Shown here: one piece after another, positions 25,322 to 34,472 of the stretch | Layout of the letters: every line of letters begins with the position of its first letter | How positions within the stretch are numbered: position 1 is the first letter of the stretch | Translations under genes and position numbers: made by a program | Notes under the pieces: model-generated | The model's database searches: none | What the model was told of the DNA's origin: nothing | The model's input: the letters and a program-made list of their open reading frames with translations, nothing else | Source: Pollutiaquabacter sp046052345 | GTDB lineage: Bacteria; Bacteroidota; Bacteroidia; AKYH767-A; 2013-40CM-41-45 | Assembly (NCBI GenBank): GCA_046052345.1 | Contig: JBJOMN010000007.1 | Span: 124,001 to 188,000 of the forward strand | Length of the DNA stretch: 64,000 nucleotides | Direction of reading: 5' to 3'

Positions 25322-26182
25322 ATGAAGGGAATCATTCTCGCAGGCGGCTCAGGAACACGGCTTCATCCCATCACGCTTGCCATGAGCAAGCAGCTGATGC
25401 CGGTGTACGATAAGCCGATGATCTACTATCCGCTGTCGACCCTCATGATGGCCGGCATCCGCGACATCCTTGTGATCTCCACGCCGCACGACCTGCCGCA
25501 TTTCCGACGCCTGCTCGGAGACGGAGCTTCGTTGGGCTGCAACTTTTCCTACGCGGAGCAAGCCGTGCCCAACGGGCTCGCACAGGCCTTCGTCATCGGC
25601 GAATCCTTTATCGGTAACGACAAGGTCGCGCTCATCTTGGGCGACAATATCTTCTACGGAACCGGTCTGCAGCAGCTGATGCAGGGAAACATCGATCCCG
25701 ACGGAGGGGTCGTTTTCGCCTACCATGTCAGCGACCCTGAGCGCTACGGAGTCGTCGAATTCGACAAGGACAACCGTGCTGTTTCCATCGAGGAAAAGCC
25801 GCGCCAGCCCAAATCAAACTACGCGGTTCCGGGACTCTATTTCTACGACAACTCGGTCGTCGAAATCGCCCGACAGCTAAAGCCCAGTGCACGCGGGGAG
25901 TACGAGATCACCGATGTGAACAAGACCTACCTTCAGCAGGGTAAGCTCTCGGTGGGCATATTGGACAAGGGGACCGCATGGCTCGATACCGGTACTTTCC
26001 AGTCGCTTATGCAAGCCTCCCAGTTCGTGCAGGTCATAGAAGAACGCCAGGGTCTCAAGATCGGCTGCATCGAGGAAATCGCCTATACGATGGGGTATAT
26101 TTCGGCTGAGCAACTCCGGAAACTGGCAGAACCGTTGGTTAAAAGCGGGTATGGCAGCTACCTCTTGTCCCTGACATCTTGA
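25322..26182 (+). CDS. rfbA: Glucose-1-phosphate thymidylyltransferase
   Basis: A 286-residue nucleotidyltransferase making dTDP-glucose from dTTP and glucose-1-phosphate, the first step of dTDP-rhamnose synthesis. The N-terminal MKGIILAGGSGTRLHPITLA is the nucleotide-binding signature; KQLMPVYDKPMIYYPLSTLM, LILGDNIFYG, EYEITDVNKTYL and GTAWLDTGTF are all family hallmarks at expected positions, and the length is standard. The other dTDP-rhamnose genes (rfbB, C, D) are not in the window; a different SDR nucleotide-sugar enzyme follows 108 bases later under its own promoter. Confidence 0.95.
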   Translation: MKGIILAGGSGTRLHPITLAMSKQLMPVYDKPMIYYPLSTLMMAGIRDILVISTPHDLPHFRRLLGDGASLGCNFSYAEQAVPNGLAQAFVIGESFIGNDKVALILGDNIFYGTGLQQLMQGNIDPDGGVVFAYHVSDPERYGVVEFDKDNRAVSIEEKPRQPKSNYAVPGLYFYDNSVVEIARQLKPSARGEYEITDVNKTYLQQGKLSVGILDKGTAWLDTGTFQSLMQASQFVQVIEERQGLKIGCIEEIAYTMGYISAEQLRKLAEPLVKSGYGSYLLSLTS

Positions 26183-26211
26183 TTTTGGGCTAAAAAAGAC
26201 GTTTCATCGGG

Positions 26212-26242
26212 TTGACCTCGATGTGAATAAACCGTAAATTTG
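26212..26242 (+). promoter_or_regulatory. Putative promoter TTG-N20-TAAATTTG
   Basis: A TTG at 26212-26214 lies 20 bases ahead of TAAATTTG (26235-26242), an exact match to the -7 consensus at near-standard spacing. It serves the SDR gene starting at 26291. Confidence 0.55.
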
Positions 26243-26290
26243 ATATTGTGCCGGAGGTCTTCCGGCCGATATTTCGGAACGTGTGAGGGC

Positions 26291-27229
26291 ATGAAACGTA
26301 CTATCCTTATTACCGGAGGCGCAGGCTTCATCGGAAGCAGTTTGGCGGAGCGTCTCTCCCGTCAGCCGGAAAATGAGATTGTCATAGTCGACAACCTGTT
26401 GACAGGTACTCAGGACAACGTTCCTCAGCCTGCCTTCGGAAACGTCCGCTTCATCAAGGCCGATGTCAACAATTTCAAGGACATCTCCAGCATCTTCCAC
26501 GCTTTCCGGTTCGATTATGTCTTCCATTATGCGGCAGTCGTCGGCGTGAAACGTACGCTGACGAATCCTGTCATGGTGCTCAACGACCTCAAAGGCATCG
26601 ACAACATCCTGAACCTTTCCAAGAATACCGGTGTGAAACGTGTCTTCTACACCTCTTCTTCCGAGGTATACGGAGAGCCTGTGGAGTATCCGCAGAACGA
26701 ACATACGACGCCGTTGAACTCCCGGTTGCCCTACGCAATCGTCAAGAACGCGGGAGAAGCCTACCTGAGGTCTTTCAAGCGCGAATACGACCTCGATTAC
26801 ACCGTCTTCCGGTTGTTCAATACGTACGGCCGCCGGCAGAGCACCGATTTCGTCGTGTCCCGCTTTATGCAGGCGGCATTGAAGAACAAAGACATCTCCA
26901 TTTTCGGTGACGGTATGCAGACGCGTACGTTCTGCTATATCGAAGACCATCTCGATGCCACCACCCGCGCTTTTTATGACAACGAGCTGGTGAACGATGT
27001 CGGTAACATCGGTACCGACCAGGAAATCACCGTGCTCGATCTGGCCAAATTGATCGTCAAGGTGACCGGCTCTTCTTCCAAGATCGTGCACCTGCCGTCC
27101 CTCAAGGAAGGCGACATGACACGCCGCCGGCCCGATATCACCAAGATGCGTCAGCTGCTTGGACGGGATTTCACCTCCCTGGAAGACGGACTCCGCAGGA
27201 TCCTTCACGAGGCCTACGTCAGCGCCTGA
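26291..27229 (+). CDS. NAD-dependent epimerase/dehydratase (SDR, nucleotide-sugar type)
   Basis: A 312-residue extended SDR. RTILITGGAGFIGSSLAERL carries the GxxGxxG NAD loop; YTSSSEVYGEP gives the catalytic Ser region and LPYAIVKNAGEAY the YxxxK pair. FRLFNTYGRRQ, FGDGMQTRTFCYIEDH and EGDMTRRRPDI are typical of UDP-glucuronate decarboxylase and UDP-glucose epimerase relatives. The exact substrate cannot be fixed by eye. The ATG at 26291 was chosen over a TTG 17 codons earlier, which lies inside the promoter. Together with rfbA it points to surface-polysaccharide precursor synthesis. Confidence 0.85.
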   Translation: MKRTILITGGAGFIGSSLAERLSRQPENEIVIVDNLLTGTQDNVPQPAFGNVRFIKADVNNFKDISSIFHAFRFDYVFHYAAVVGVKRTLTNPVMVLNDLKGIDNILNLSKNTGVKRVFYTSSSEVYGEPVEYPQNEHTTPLNSRLPYAIVKNAGEAYLRSFKREYDLDYTVFRLFNTYGRRQSTDFVVSRFMQAALKNKDISIFGDGMQTRTFCYIEDHLDATTRAFYDNELVNDVGNIGTDQEITVLDLAKLIVKVTGSSSKIVHLPSLKEGDMTRRRPDITKMRQLLGRDFTSLEDGLRRILHEAYVSA

Positions 27230-27261
27230 ACCGCCCCCGGTTATTTTCCTACCTTCGTGCC

Positions 27262-28236
27262 GTGCACGGACCTCGTCACTTCCAACTGGCAGTAGAAGCG
27301 CGCCTTGCTTCCCTTGAGATCGGAGACCGCCCGAAAGCGCTCTACGACCCTATCCGCTACATGCTCGAACTGGGCGGAAAACGGATGCGTCCCGCCTTAT
27401 TGCTCATGGCGAATGAGCTTTTCGGCGGACAGGAAGATGCCGCCATAGGGCCTGCTCTCGGCATAGAGGTCTTCCATAATTTCACATTGCTGCACGACGA
27501 TATCATGGACAAGGCCCCGCTTCGCCGAGGCCGGCCTACGGTACATACACGTTGGAGTCCGGATGTCGCTATACTCTCCGGAGATACCATGTTCGTACGT
27601 TCCTGCCAGTTGATGATGCAGGCTCCCCTGCATTGCCGAAACGAGGTGCTCGATGATTTCTTCCGCACGGCGGTCGAGGTCTGTGAGGGACAGCAACTGG
27701 ACATGGATTTCGAGACCCTCGAAAAGGTCACCATCGATGAGTATATCGAGATGATAGGCCTGAAGACCGCCGTACTGCTGGGATGCTCGCTGCGTATCGG
27801 AGCACTCATCGGAGGTGCCTCGGTGGAAGCCGCCGATTACCTGTACCGTTTCGGTAAAAGTCTTGGAATCGCCTTCCAGCTCCACGACGACCTTTTGGAC
27901 GCATTCGGCGATCCGGAAAAATTCGGTAAGCAGGTGGGCGGCGATATCATCGCCAACAAGAAGACCTTCCTGCTGCTCTCGGCTATTTCTCTCGCCACAG
28001 GTCCCACTGCAACAGAATTGCAGAACCTTCTGGAGGCGAAGTCTTTCGACCCGCCTATGAAAGTTTCAGCTGTCAAGGCTGTATTTGAGAAATTGGGTGT
28101 CAGGGAGCTGACGGAGCGGGAAATCAACCGCTATTTCGAAGAGGCTATGTCGGCACTGGATGCGGTACCCGTTCAGGAATCCCGAAAGGAACCGCTGCGG
28201 CAGTTGGCCGAGCAGCTGATGGTGCGCGAGAGCTGA
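27262..28236 (+). CDS. Polyprenyl diphosphate synthase
   Basis: A 324-residue all-helical trans-prenyltransferase. The first Asp-rich motif is LLHDDIMD (followed by RRGRPTVH) and the second QLHDDLLDAFGD; GGKRMRPALLLMA is the diphosphate-binding segment. Bacteroidota use such enzymes for quinone side chains or farnesyl/geranylgeranyl diphosphate. Chain length cannot be judged reliably, but the lack of bulky aromatic residues just before the first motif (VFHNFTL has one Phe) leaves a medium-to-long product possible. The start is GTG, only four bases after a TACCTTCG sequence that resembles a -7 box. Confidence 0.9.
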   Translation: MHGPRHFQLAVEARLASLEIGDRPKALYDPIRYMLELGGKRMRPALLLMANELFGGQEDAAIGPALGIEVFHNFTLLHDDIMDKAPLRRGRPTVHTRWSPDVAILSGDTMFVRSCQLMMQAPLHCRNEVLDDFFRTAVEVCEGQQLDMDFETLEKVTIDEYIEMIGLKTAVLLGCSLRIGALIGGASVEAADYLYRFGKSLGIAFQLHDDLLDAFGDPEKFGKQVGGDIIANKKTFLLLSAISLATGPTATELQNLLEAKSFDPPMKVSAVKAVFEKLGVRELTEREINRYFEEAMSALDAVPVQESRKEPLRQLAEQLMVRES

Positions 28237-28239
28237 AGC

Positions 28240-31200
28240 TTAGCGCTCGTCACGGATTACGCGCAGCCAGCCGCGGAAATCCTTTCCGTTCACCCCTAAC
28301 AGATAATAGTACGTGTCGGAGTTGAGGTTGGCCGCGTCCCAGTTGTTGCGGTAATCCGTGCTTTCAAAAACGAGTATGCCCCAGCGGTCCCAGATCTTCA
28401 TGGAGGAGTTTTCAGGAAGATGCCGGATCTCGAAGTAGTCGTTCTTCCCCGGACTTCCGGGATAAGGCGTTATCACGTTGGGGATGATGAACGGAATGAA
28501 ACGGATGATCATCTGGTCGGAGGCGTTCATGCATCCTCCGTTGACCGACAAGGTCAGAACGACAGAGTCTGATTCGATGTCCTGACGGCTAGGCAAATAG
28601 GTGGCATTTACCGTATTGGCGTCCGGAACAAAAGTCCCCGTTCCGGTGGAAGTCCAGGTGATGTTGCTGCCGTCGGCTGCAGCTGTGGTCAACGGGATGG
28701 TGATGCCGATGACGTCTACTGTTACCACGGAAGTGTCCGGACCGGCGTATGCGGTCGGAAGTGTTCCGAGCGTAATCGTCATCGAGTCCCGGTCGTTTCG
28801 ACAGGCTCCCGTGGTCGAGATGTAAAGCGCTACCGTTCCGTTGAGAATGTCGCCGGATCCCGGTACGTAGCCGGTTATCTCAGATAAGGAGTCAGGGTAG
28901 AATGTGCCGTCTCCATCCGTTTGCCAGATTACGCCGGTGCCGTTGGTCCCGGAGCCAAGCAGTTCAACGGTATCTCCTTCGCACGCGGAAAGGTCGCTGC
29001 CCGCATCGGCGATTCCGGCAGGATCGACATATACGGTTACAGTGCCCGTTGCGGTACATCCTGCGGCCCCGGTAGCCACTACCGTATAGACCGTCGTGAC
29101 CGACGGAAGAACTACGACAGCAGACGTGGTATCTCCCGAAGGATACCAAAGGAAAGCGTTTCCTCCGGACGCGGTCAGTGTGTCCGCGATTCCTTCACAG
29201 ACGGTGTCCGCAGAAGCGGAAACTTGTACTTCCGGCAACGGATTCATCGTTACGACAATGCTGTCGGAATCGTCCGGACATCCGGGAGCACTTGAGGTCA
29301 CGGTGATCGTTACGACGCCGGTATCAGCCGTGCCCGGAACATAGCCGGGTGAGATGGATGACGCATTGTCGAAGATGCCGTTTCCATTCGTACTCCATGA
29401 AATTGATCCGTACGAAGAGGAGGCCGACAGTAAAAGCGATGAGTTCTGGCAGGCCGCCATGGAATCGTCGGTGATGATTACGTCCGGTCGTTGGTGCACA
29501 GTCACACTGTCGGTAGTCAACGGTCCGGTGCATCCCCATCGGTTGGTTTCACTGACACTTAACGCATGCCTCCCGGGTATCGTCCAGGTAACGTTAATGC
29601 TGTCATATTGAATATTGACGCCGGAGATCATCCCTCCGTTGGTCTGCCAGTTGAAATGTGAACCTGCAGCAGCCTGTGTGGTATACAGCGCTGTCGAGCC
29701 TTGGCAGAAATCCCAATCGCCGGTGATGACCGGTGCGGCGGGGACCTCGTGTATCGTAATCGGCAGCCAGGTGACAGGCCCCGAGCATCCATATGAGTTC
29801 GTTTCAAAGACGGTGACCAGTCCGCTGCCGGTGTCCGGCCAGCTGACGAGGATGGAGTCTCCGGCAAGTCCGCCGTTTACATTGCCGCCGGCGACACTCC
29901 ACGTGTAGGACGAACCGGATACCGGCAATACCAGGTATGTGATGGTGGATCCGGCACATACCCGGTAAGGACCGTTGATGTTAGTGGCCGGCACCGGACG
30001 CGGGGCAATGAAGATATCAAGTACGCCGCCGGTGGTGTTGCAGACGTTGGCACTTGTGTCTCTTACGGAGACCTGTCCCAGTCCGAAAAGACCCCAGTCC
30101 ACTTCAATGGTTCCCGTTCCCTGTCCGTTCACGATGGTTCCGCCTACTACGGTCCACAGGAATGAGCCTGCAGACGGAGTCACGGAATAAAAAGCGCTGC
30201 TGCTGTTCTGGCAGACGGTGTCCGGTCCGTCAATGACAGGAACGGACGGCTGCGGTACGACGCTTACGGTAGTCGTCGCCGAGTTCGAGCATAAGCCTGC
30301 GATTCCGGTCACCGTGAAAGTGTACGGAGAGTTGGCGACGGTCGGACCGAAGACGACCACCGAAGAGGTGGTGTCTCCGGTGCTCCAGATATAACTGTTA
30401 GCTCCCCCGGCTGTGAGATATATGTCCGATCCTTCACAAACAGTGACAGGACTGCTGACGGTGATTGAAACACTGTCGATCACTCTTACTGTTACCGATA
30501 AGTCGTTCGAGCAGCCCGTGATTGCGTCAATGACTCTGACGAGAATTTCATAATTGCCGGGACCGCAGGTTCCGAATTCGAAGGAGGCGGTTGAATCCGA
30601 GGCTCCTGTCTGGAAGACGCAGGACGAATCTGTGATCCATGTAAAGAATGACCCCTCGGCAGCTCCGGAAACCATGGCAGTGACGGAAGATGCCGTGTCG
30701 GAAGAACAGATGAACGGATTAGATATGGAAAGAACAGGTGCCGGGAAAACGTTTACGGTATCATAAGCCGAAGAGTCGCAACCGAAAGAATCCGTTACGG
30801 TCAGCCGGAAGACAGTGAAATCGGAGATCACAGCCGAGCTCAACAGGCTGCCCGGATTGATGATGTTCACACCGCTCTGCACTGCGGTCCAGGAATAAAC
30901 CGTTCCGGAGTCGCTGTCGCTGCCGAATCCGTTCAGCAGGATGTTGCCGGGAGTGCCGCTGCAGATCTGTTCCGGGGTGACGGATGCGGTCGCCGCCGGA
31001 GAAGCATGTGCGATCACAGCGGTGCTGTCCGATGACGAGCAACCGGTGGCCGGGTCCGTGACTGTGAGCGAAAAGGATGCATTAGCACAGGCGTAGGCGG
31101 AAGTGGAGGAGACGGTCGGGTCGAGTACCGGCACCGTGCCGTTCCACAAGAGGATGCCGTTGGGAATGGAAACGCTTGCATCCAGCAGCAACGAATCACA

Positions 31201-33264
31201 GTCGCAAAAGCCGGGAATAGGTGTGATGTCAACGACGGGCTTCGGGTGCACCGTCAAGTCAAATGTGATGGTCTGTGTGCAGGATCCTGCCGTGCCGAGT
31301 ACGGTGAAAGTCAGGTTGGTTTCTGCCGGAACAGTCTGGGTGGTTGCTGTCGAATCCGTGAAAGTGAAGGACGGACTTGACGACCAGACGTAATTGTCGG
31401 CACCGCTGACGGTCAGGTTCACGATGTCCCCTTCGCAGGCATCTGTCGGTCCGCTTACCGACAGGTTCACGTTGTTGATGGCAGTGATCACCGACTGCAG
31501 GGTGTCACGGCAGCCGGTCACTCCGTCCGTAACGGTAACGACGAACGAATAGCCTGCTGCAGCGCCTGCCGGAAAGGTGACGGTGATTTCCGAAGAGTCC
31601 GTATTGGCGCCGGTGATGAGTGCATAGTCGGGCGATTGAATCCATGAATAGACGGATCCCGGACCGGCGCCCGTCACCGTGAGCGTGGTCTGCGGATTCG
31701 GCGCAGTCACACATACAAAACTGTTGGCGGGAGAAAGGGTGGGGGAGGTATGCAGCGTGACAGCCGAGCAGACCGGATCGGAACTGCACCCCGAGGAGTC
31801 CGTCAGTGTCAGGCAATAGTTCCCGGTCGACCAAGCGATGAGGCCCGGAGATGAAGAGGACGGATCATCAAGCCCTGTGGCCGGCGACCAGGCATATGTG
31901 AAAGGCGCGGTTCCTGTGATGACGGAGGAGGTAAGCCGGACAGAATCCCCCCTGCACACCAGGAAGGACGGGGTGACGGAAGCCTCCGGCAAGGAGAATA
32001 CGGTGACCGTCGTACTGTCGGTCACGGAACAGCCTTGACTGTCGGTGACCGTTACCGTGTAGGTATGACTTCCTGCAGTTGCAGGCGGGTCAGCAACCGT
32101 TGTTGCGCAGGTGTCGCAGGCTATCGGTCCGGAACCGTTCCACAGATAGGTGAAAGGCACGTTGGTGCCGGTAGCGACCACCGACAGCGGTACAGGACTT
32201 CCCATGCAGGTTGCGACGGAATCCGGGACAACTATCACAGGAAGTTGGTCGGCCTGCACTTGCTGTGTCACGACAACCGTGCTGCAGGCACCCACGATGG
32301 TGAGTGAGACGTCGTAGGTGGGTTGCGTTCCTGAAAAGACGTGGGATACCGATTGGCCGGAAGCGATACTGTCAGCTCCGGAGGCCGGATCTCCGAAATT
32401 CCAGAGCCAATCCGTCACACCGGGATCTGAATACGGCGGGTTGGGCAGAACCTCCGCCTGTCCCAGGAAGTTGAAGGCATTGCCGGCACAAGGTCCTGCG
32501 GAAGTGTAGCTGAAGCTTCCGACCAATTGCTGGACGAGGACATCCTGACTGACGCGCTTGCATCCGCACTCCGAATTGCAAACGCGCAACGCCAGCGTAT
32601 GATTACCCGGAGTCGTGAGCAGGACGGAGGTGTCGGCCCCGCTGGCAGGGAGGTAAGCGCCGTTATCAATCTGCCATTCGTAGCTGATGTTTGTTCCGCC
32701 CTGGAGTACGGTGGTGTTCTCCAGCATTACGCTGAGCGGTGCGCATCCGAAGGTGGGACTGGTATTGAAGTTGGCGTTCGGTCGTCCGACGATATTGGCC
32801 GCGGAGGAATTCGCAATGATACCGAAGGACTCCGTATTCCCGTTGCCTCCGTCGACCATGATATAGTACACCGTGCCGGGAGCTGTTGTGAAGGATACGC
32901 TCATCCGTCCCGAGGTGGACGGGCTGCCGGTCGCGCAGTATCCCGTCGAAGTCAGGCTGCCGCAGGAGCCTGTGAAGACTTCCATTTCAAGTCCTGCAGC
33001 ATTGTTGATGTTATATACCGTCACCGTGACAGGTCCTGCGGCGATGCTCGTCAGCGTAAACCAAAGGCTGTTGTTTACGGTCTGGTCGCCGCAACTGATC
33101 GACTCTCCGGGCGATGCGCTTGCCCCGACATTGGTGGTAATGAATGCGCTATTTGCGCACAGCGGCGTCGCATCCGAACAGGTGTCGTTGGTTGCAGAGG
33201 CCCGGGAACTTGTCAGGAAGGCTACTGCAATGAAAAAAACCGTCTTTAGACGCAGATTAGGCAT
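28240..33264 (-). CDS. Giant surface protein with PKD/Ig-like repeats and gliding-type (T9SS type B) C-terminal domain
   Basis: A 1674-residue extracellular protein. After a signal peptide (VFFIAVAFLTSSRASA), residues about 25-150 form a PPC-like Cys-containing beta domain (CSDATPLCANSAF, GTVYYIMVDGGNGNTESFG). PKD domains follow (CAPLSVMLENTT, DWLWNFGDPASG), then at least ten Ig-like modules. These share the recurring elements VCEGxxxxLTxxG, YxWSxGDTT and VVxPxxxTTYTVTxTxxxGC. The end (NVITPYPGSPGKNDYFEI, LPENSSMKIWDRWG, DTYYYLLGVNGKDF) is the CHU_C sorting domain of SprB-like adhesins. Expected on the cell surface in adhesion or gliding. It converges with the polyprenyl synthase gene, 3 bases apart. 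Confidence 0.88.
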   Translation of the reverse strand: MPNLRLKTVFFIAVAFLTSSRASATNDTCSDATPLCANSAFITTNVGASASPGESISCGDQTVNNSLWFTLTSIAAGPVTVTVYNINNAAGLEMEVFTGSCGSLTSTGYCATGSPSTSGRMSVSFTTAPGTVYYIMVDGGNGNTESFGIIANSSAANIVGRPNANFNTSPTFGCAPLSVMLENTTVLQGGTNISYEWQIDNGAYLPASGADTSVLLTTPGNHTLALRVCNSECGCKRVSQDVLVQQLVGSFSYTSAGPCAGNAFNFLGQAEVLPNPPYSDPGVTDWLWNFGDPASGADSIASGQSVSHVFSGTQPTYDVSLTIVGACSTVVVTQQVQADQLPVIVVPDSVATCMGSPVPLSVVATGTNVPFTYLWNGSGPIACDTCATTVADPPATAGSHTYTVTVTDSQGCSVTDSTTVTVFSLPEASVTPSFLVCRGDSVRLTSSVITGTAPFTYAWSPATGLDDPSSSSPGLIAWSTGNYCLTLTDSSGCSSDPVCSAVTLHTSPTLSPANSFVCVTAPNPQTTLTVTGAGPGSVYSWIQSPDYALITGANTDSSEITVTFPAGAAAGYSFVVTVTDGVTGCRDTLQSVITAINNVNLSVSGPTDACEGDIVNLTVSGADNYVWSSSPSFTFTDSTATTQTVPAETNLTFTVLGTAGSCTQTITFDLTVHPKPVVDITPIPGFCDCDSLLLDASVSIPNGILLWNGTVPVLDPTVSSTSAYACANASFSLTVTDPATGCSSSDSTAVIAHASPAATASVTPEQICSGTPGNILLNGFGSDSDSGTVYSWTAVQSGVNIINPGSLLSSAVISDFTVFRLTVTDSFGCDSSAYDTVNVFPAPVLSISNPFICSSDTASSVTAMVSGAAEGSFFTWITDSSCVFQTGASDSTASFEFGTCGPGNYEILVRVIDAITGCSNDLSVTVRVIDSVSITVSSPVTVCEGSDIYLTAGGANSYIWSTGDTTSSVVVFGPTVANSPYTFTVTGIAGLCSNSATTTVSVVPQPSVPVIDGPDTVCQNSSSAFYSVTPSAGSFLWTVVGGTIVNGQGTGTIEVDWGLFGLGQVSVRDTSANVCNTTGGVLDIFIAPRPVPATNINGPYRVCAGSTITYLVLPVSGSSYTWSVAGGNVNGGLAGDSILVSWPDTGSGLVTVFETNSYGCSGPVTWLPITIHEVPAAPVITGDWDFCQGSTALYTTQAAAGSHFNWQTNGGMISGVNIQYDSINVTWTIPGRHALSVSETNRWGCTGPLTTDSVTVHQRPDVIITDDSMAACQNSSLLLSASSSYGSISWSTNGNGIFDNASSISPGYVPGTADTGVVTITVTSSAPGCPDDSDSIVVTMNPLPEVQVSASADTVCEGIADTLTASGGNAFLWYPSGDTTSAVVVLPSVTTVYTVVATGAAGCTATGTVTVYVDPAGIADAGSDLSACEGDTVELLGSGTNGTGVIWQTDGDGTFYPDSLSEITGYVPGSGDILNGTVALYISTTGACRNDRDSMTITLGTLPTAYAGPDTSVVTVDVIGITIPLTTAAADGSNITWTSTGTGTFVPDANTVNATYLPSRQDIESDSVVLTLSVNGGCMNASDQMIIRFIPFIIPNVITPYPGSPGKNDYFEIRHLPENSSMKIWDRWGILVFESTDYRNNWDAANLNSDTYYYLLGVNGKDFRGWLRVIRDER

Positions 33265-33401
33265 CAGGGATAAAATTACCCTGCTCTGCCGGGTCCGGCT
33301 AACGAATAACCGCCTTCCCGAAAAGACTTATCAAGACCGTTCTTAACCGTTTTACTCCCGGATCGGGGGCTATAAAACGTACTTTTACGGAAAATACCCT
33401 T

Positions 33402-34424
33402 GTGACCTCCGGCATCAGTGACACGTTACGCCTGGCAGCGGCCCTTACCCCGCGAAAACTGATGAATGCGGCAGCCGTAACAGGCTCGTTCCTGTTATCA
33501 CGTCTGTCACGCGGCACTTTGCATCCTGCCCTTCCCTTTGCAGCCGCCGTGGAACCTACGACCTCTTGCAATCTGCGTTGTCCGGAATGCCCCAGCGGAC
33601 TCCGTTCCTTCAGTCGTCCCACGGGTATGCTGGATGAAGAGTTGTTTGCCAAGGTGCTGGAAGACATGCGGCATCATCTGATCTATCTAACACTGTATTT
33701 TCAGGGAGAGCCCTACCTGCATCCGCGTTTTCTGGAGCTGGTCCGGATTGCAAAAAAGAGGCGCATATATGTTGCTACCTCTACGAACGGACATTATCTG
33801 GACGATGACAGCGCCCGGGCGACTGTGGAATCGGGACTGGACAGGTTGATTGTCTCCATAGACGGCGCCTCCCCGGAGACATATGCCCGTTACCGTATCG
33901 GCGGATCTTTGCAGAAAGCAGTGGATGGAGCCACTAGAGTGGTCGAGTGGAAACGCCGGTTGGGCAAGAGGCACCCGATGGTGGAGGTGCAGGTCGTGGT
34001 GATGCGTTCCAACGAACATGAGCTCGATGAGCTTTCCGCGCTGGCCCGCCGTATCGGGGCCGACCGCATCGTCTTCAAGACAGCACAGGTTTACGGGGCC
34101 GAGGACCCCAACGGATTAATCCCCCTGAACGACCGCTACTCCCGCTATGTCCGGCAGAAGGACGGAACCTGGAAGATCAAAAGCTCCCTCGAAAACCGTT
34201 GCTGGAAGATGTGGCATTCGTTCGTAATGACCTGGGACGGGAAAGTGGTCCCGTGCTGTTTCGACAAGGATGCAACGCATGTGCTCGGTGACCTGAACAA
34301 AGAGACGGTACGTGCTGTTTGGAAGAGTGAAAAGTACCGTGATTTCCGTTCCCGGTTGTCCGAGGCGCGGTCCAAAATCGATATCTGTACCAATTGCTCG
34401 GAGGGGGTCAGGGTTTTCAGCTGA
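33402..34424 (+). CDS. Radical SAM/SPASM domain protein
   Basis: A 340-residue enzyme. Cys56, Cys60 and Cys63 in TTSCNLRCPECPSG form the CxxxCxxC site for the radical SAM 4Fe-4S cluster. QGEPYLHPRFLEL and LDRLIVSIDGASPETY are core barrel strands. The C-terminal SPASM part holds further cysteines (NRCWKMWHS, VVPCCFDKDATHVLGDL, DICTNCSEG) for an auxiliary cluster. SPASM proteins often modify ribosomal peptides or act as maturases, but no precursor peptide is evident nearby. An N-terminal stretch of about 50 residues precedes the barrel. GTG start at 33402; the WD40 gene follows after 48 bases. Confidence 0.88.
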   Translation: MTSGISDTLRLAAALTPRKLMNAAAVTGSFLLSRLSRGTLHPALPFAAAVEPTTSCNLRCPECPSGLRSFSRPTGMLDEELFAKVLEDMRHHLIYLTLYFQGEPYLHPRFLELVRIAKKRRIYVATSTNGHYLDDDSARATVESGLDRLIVSIDGASPETYARYRIGGSLQKAVDGATRVVEWKRRLGKRHPMVEVQVVVMRSNEHELDELSALARRIGADRIVFKTAQVYGAEDPNGLIPLNDRYSRYVRQKDGTWKIKSSLENRCWKMWHSFVMTWDGKVVPCCFDKDATHVLGDLNKETVRAVWKSEKYRDFRSRLSEARSKIDICTNCSEGVRVFS

Positions 34425-34472
34425 CAGCCTGCTCACTTATATCCGCGCATATCAACTCCCTTAAAACAAAGA

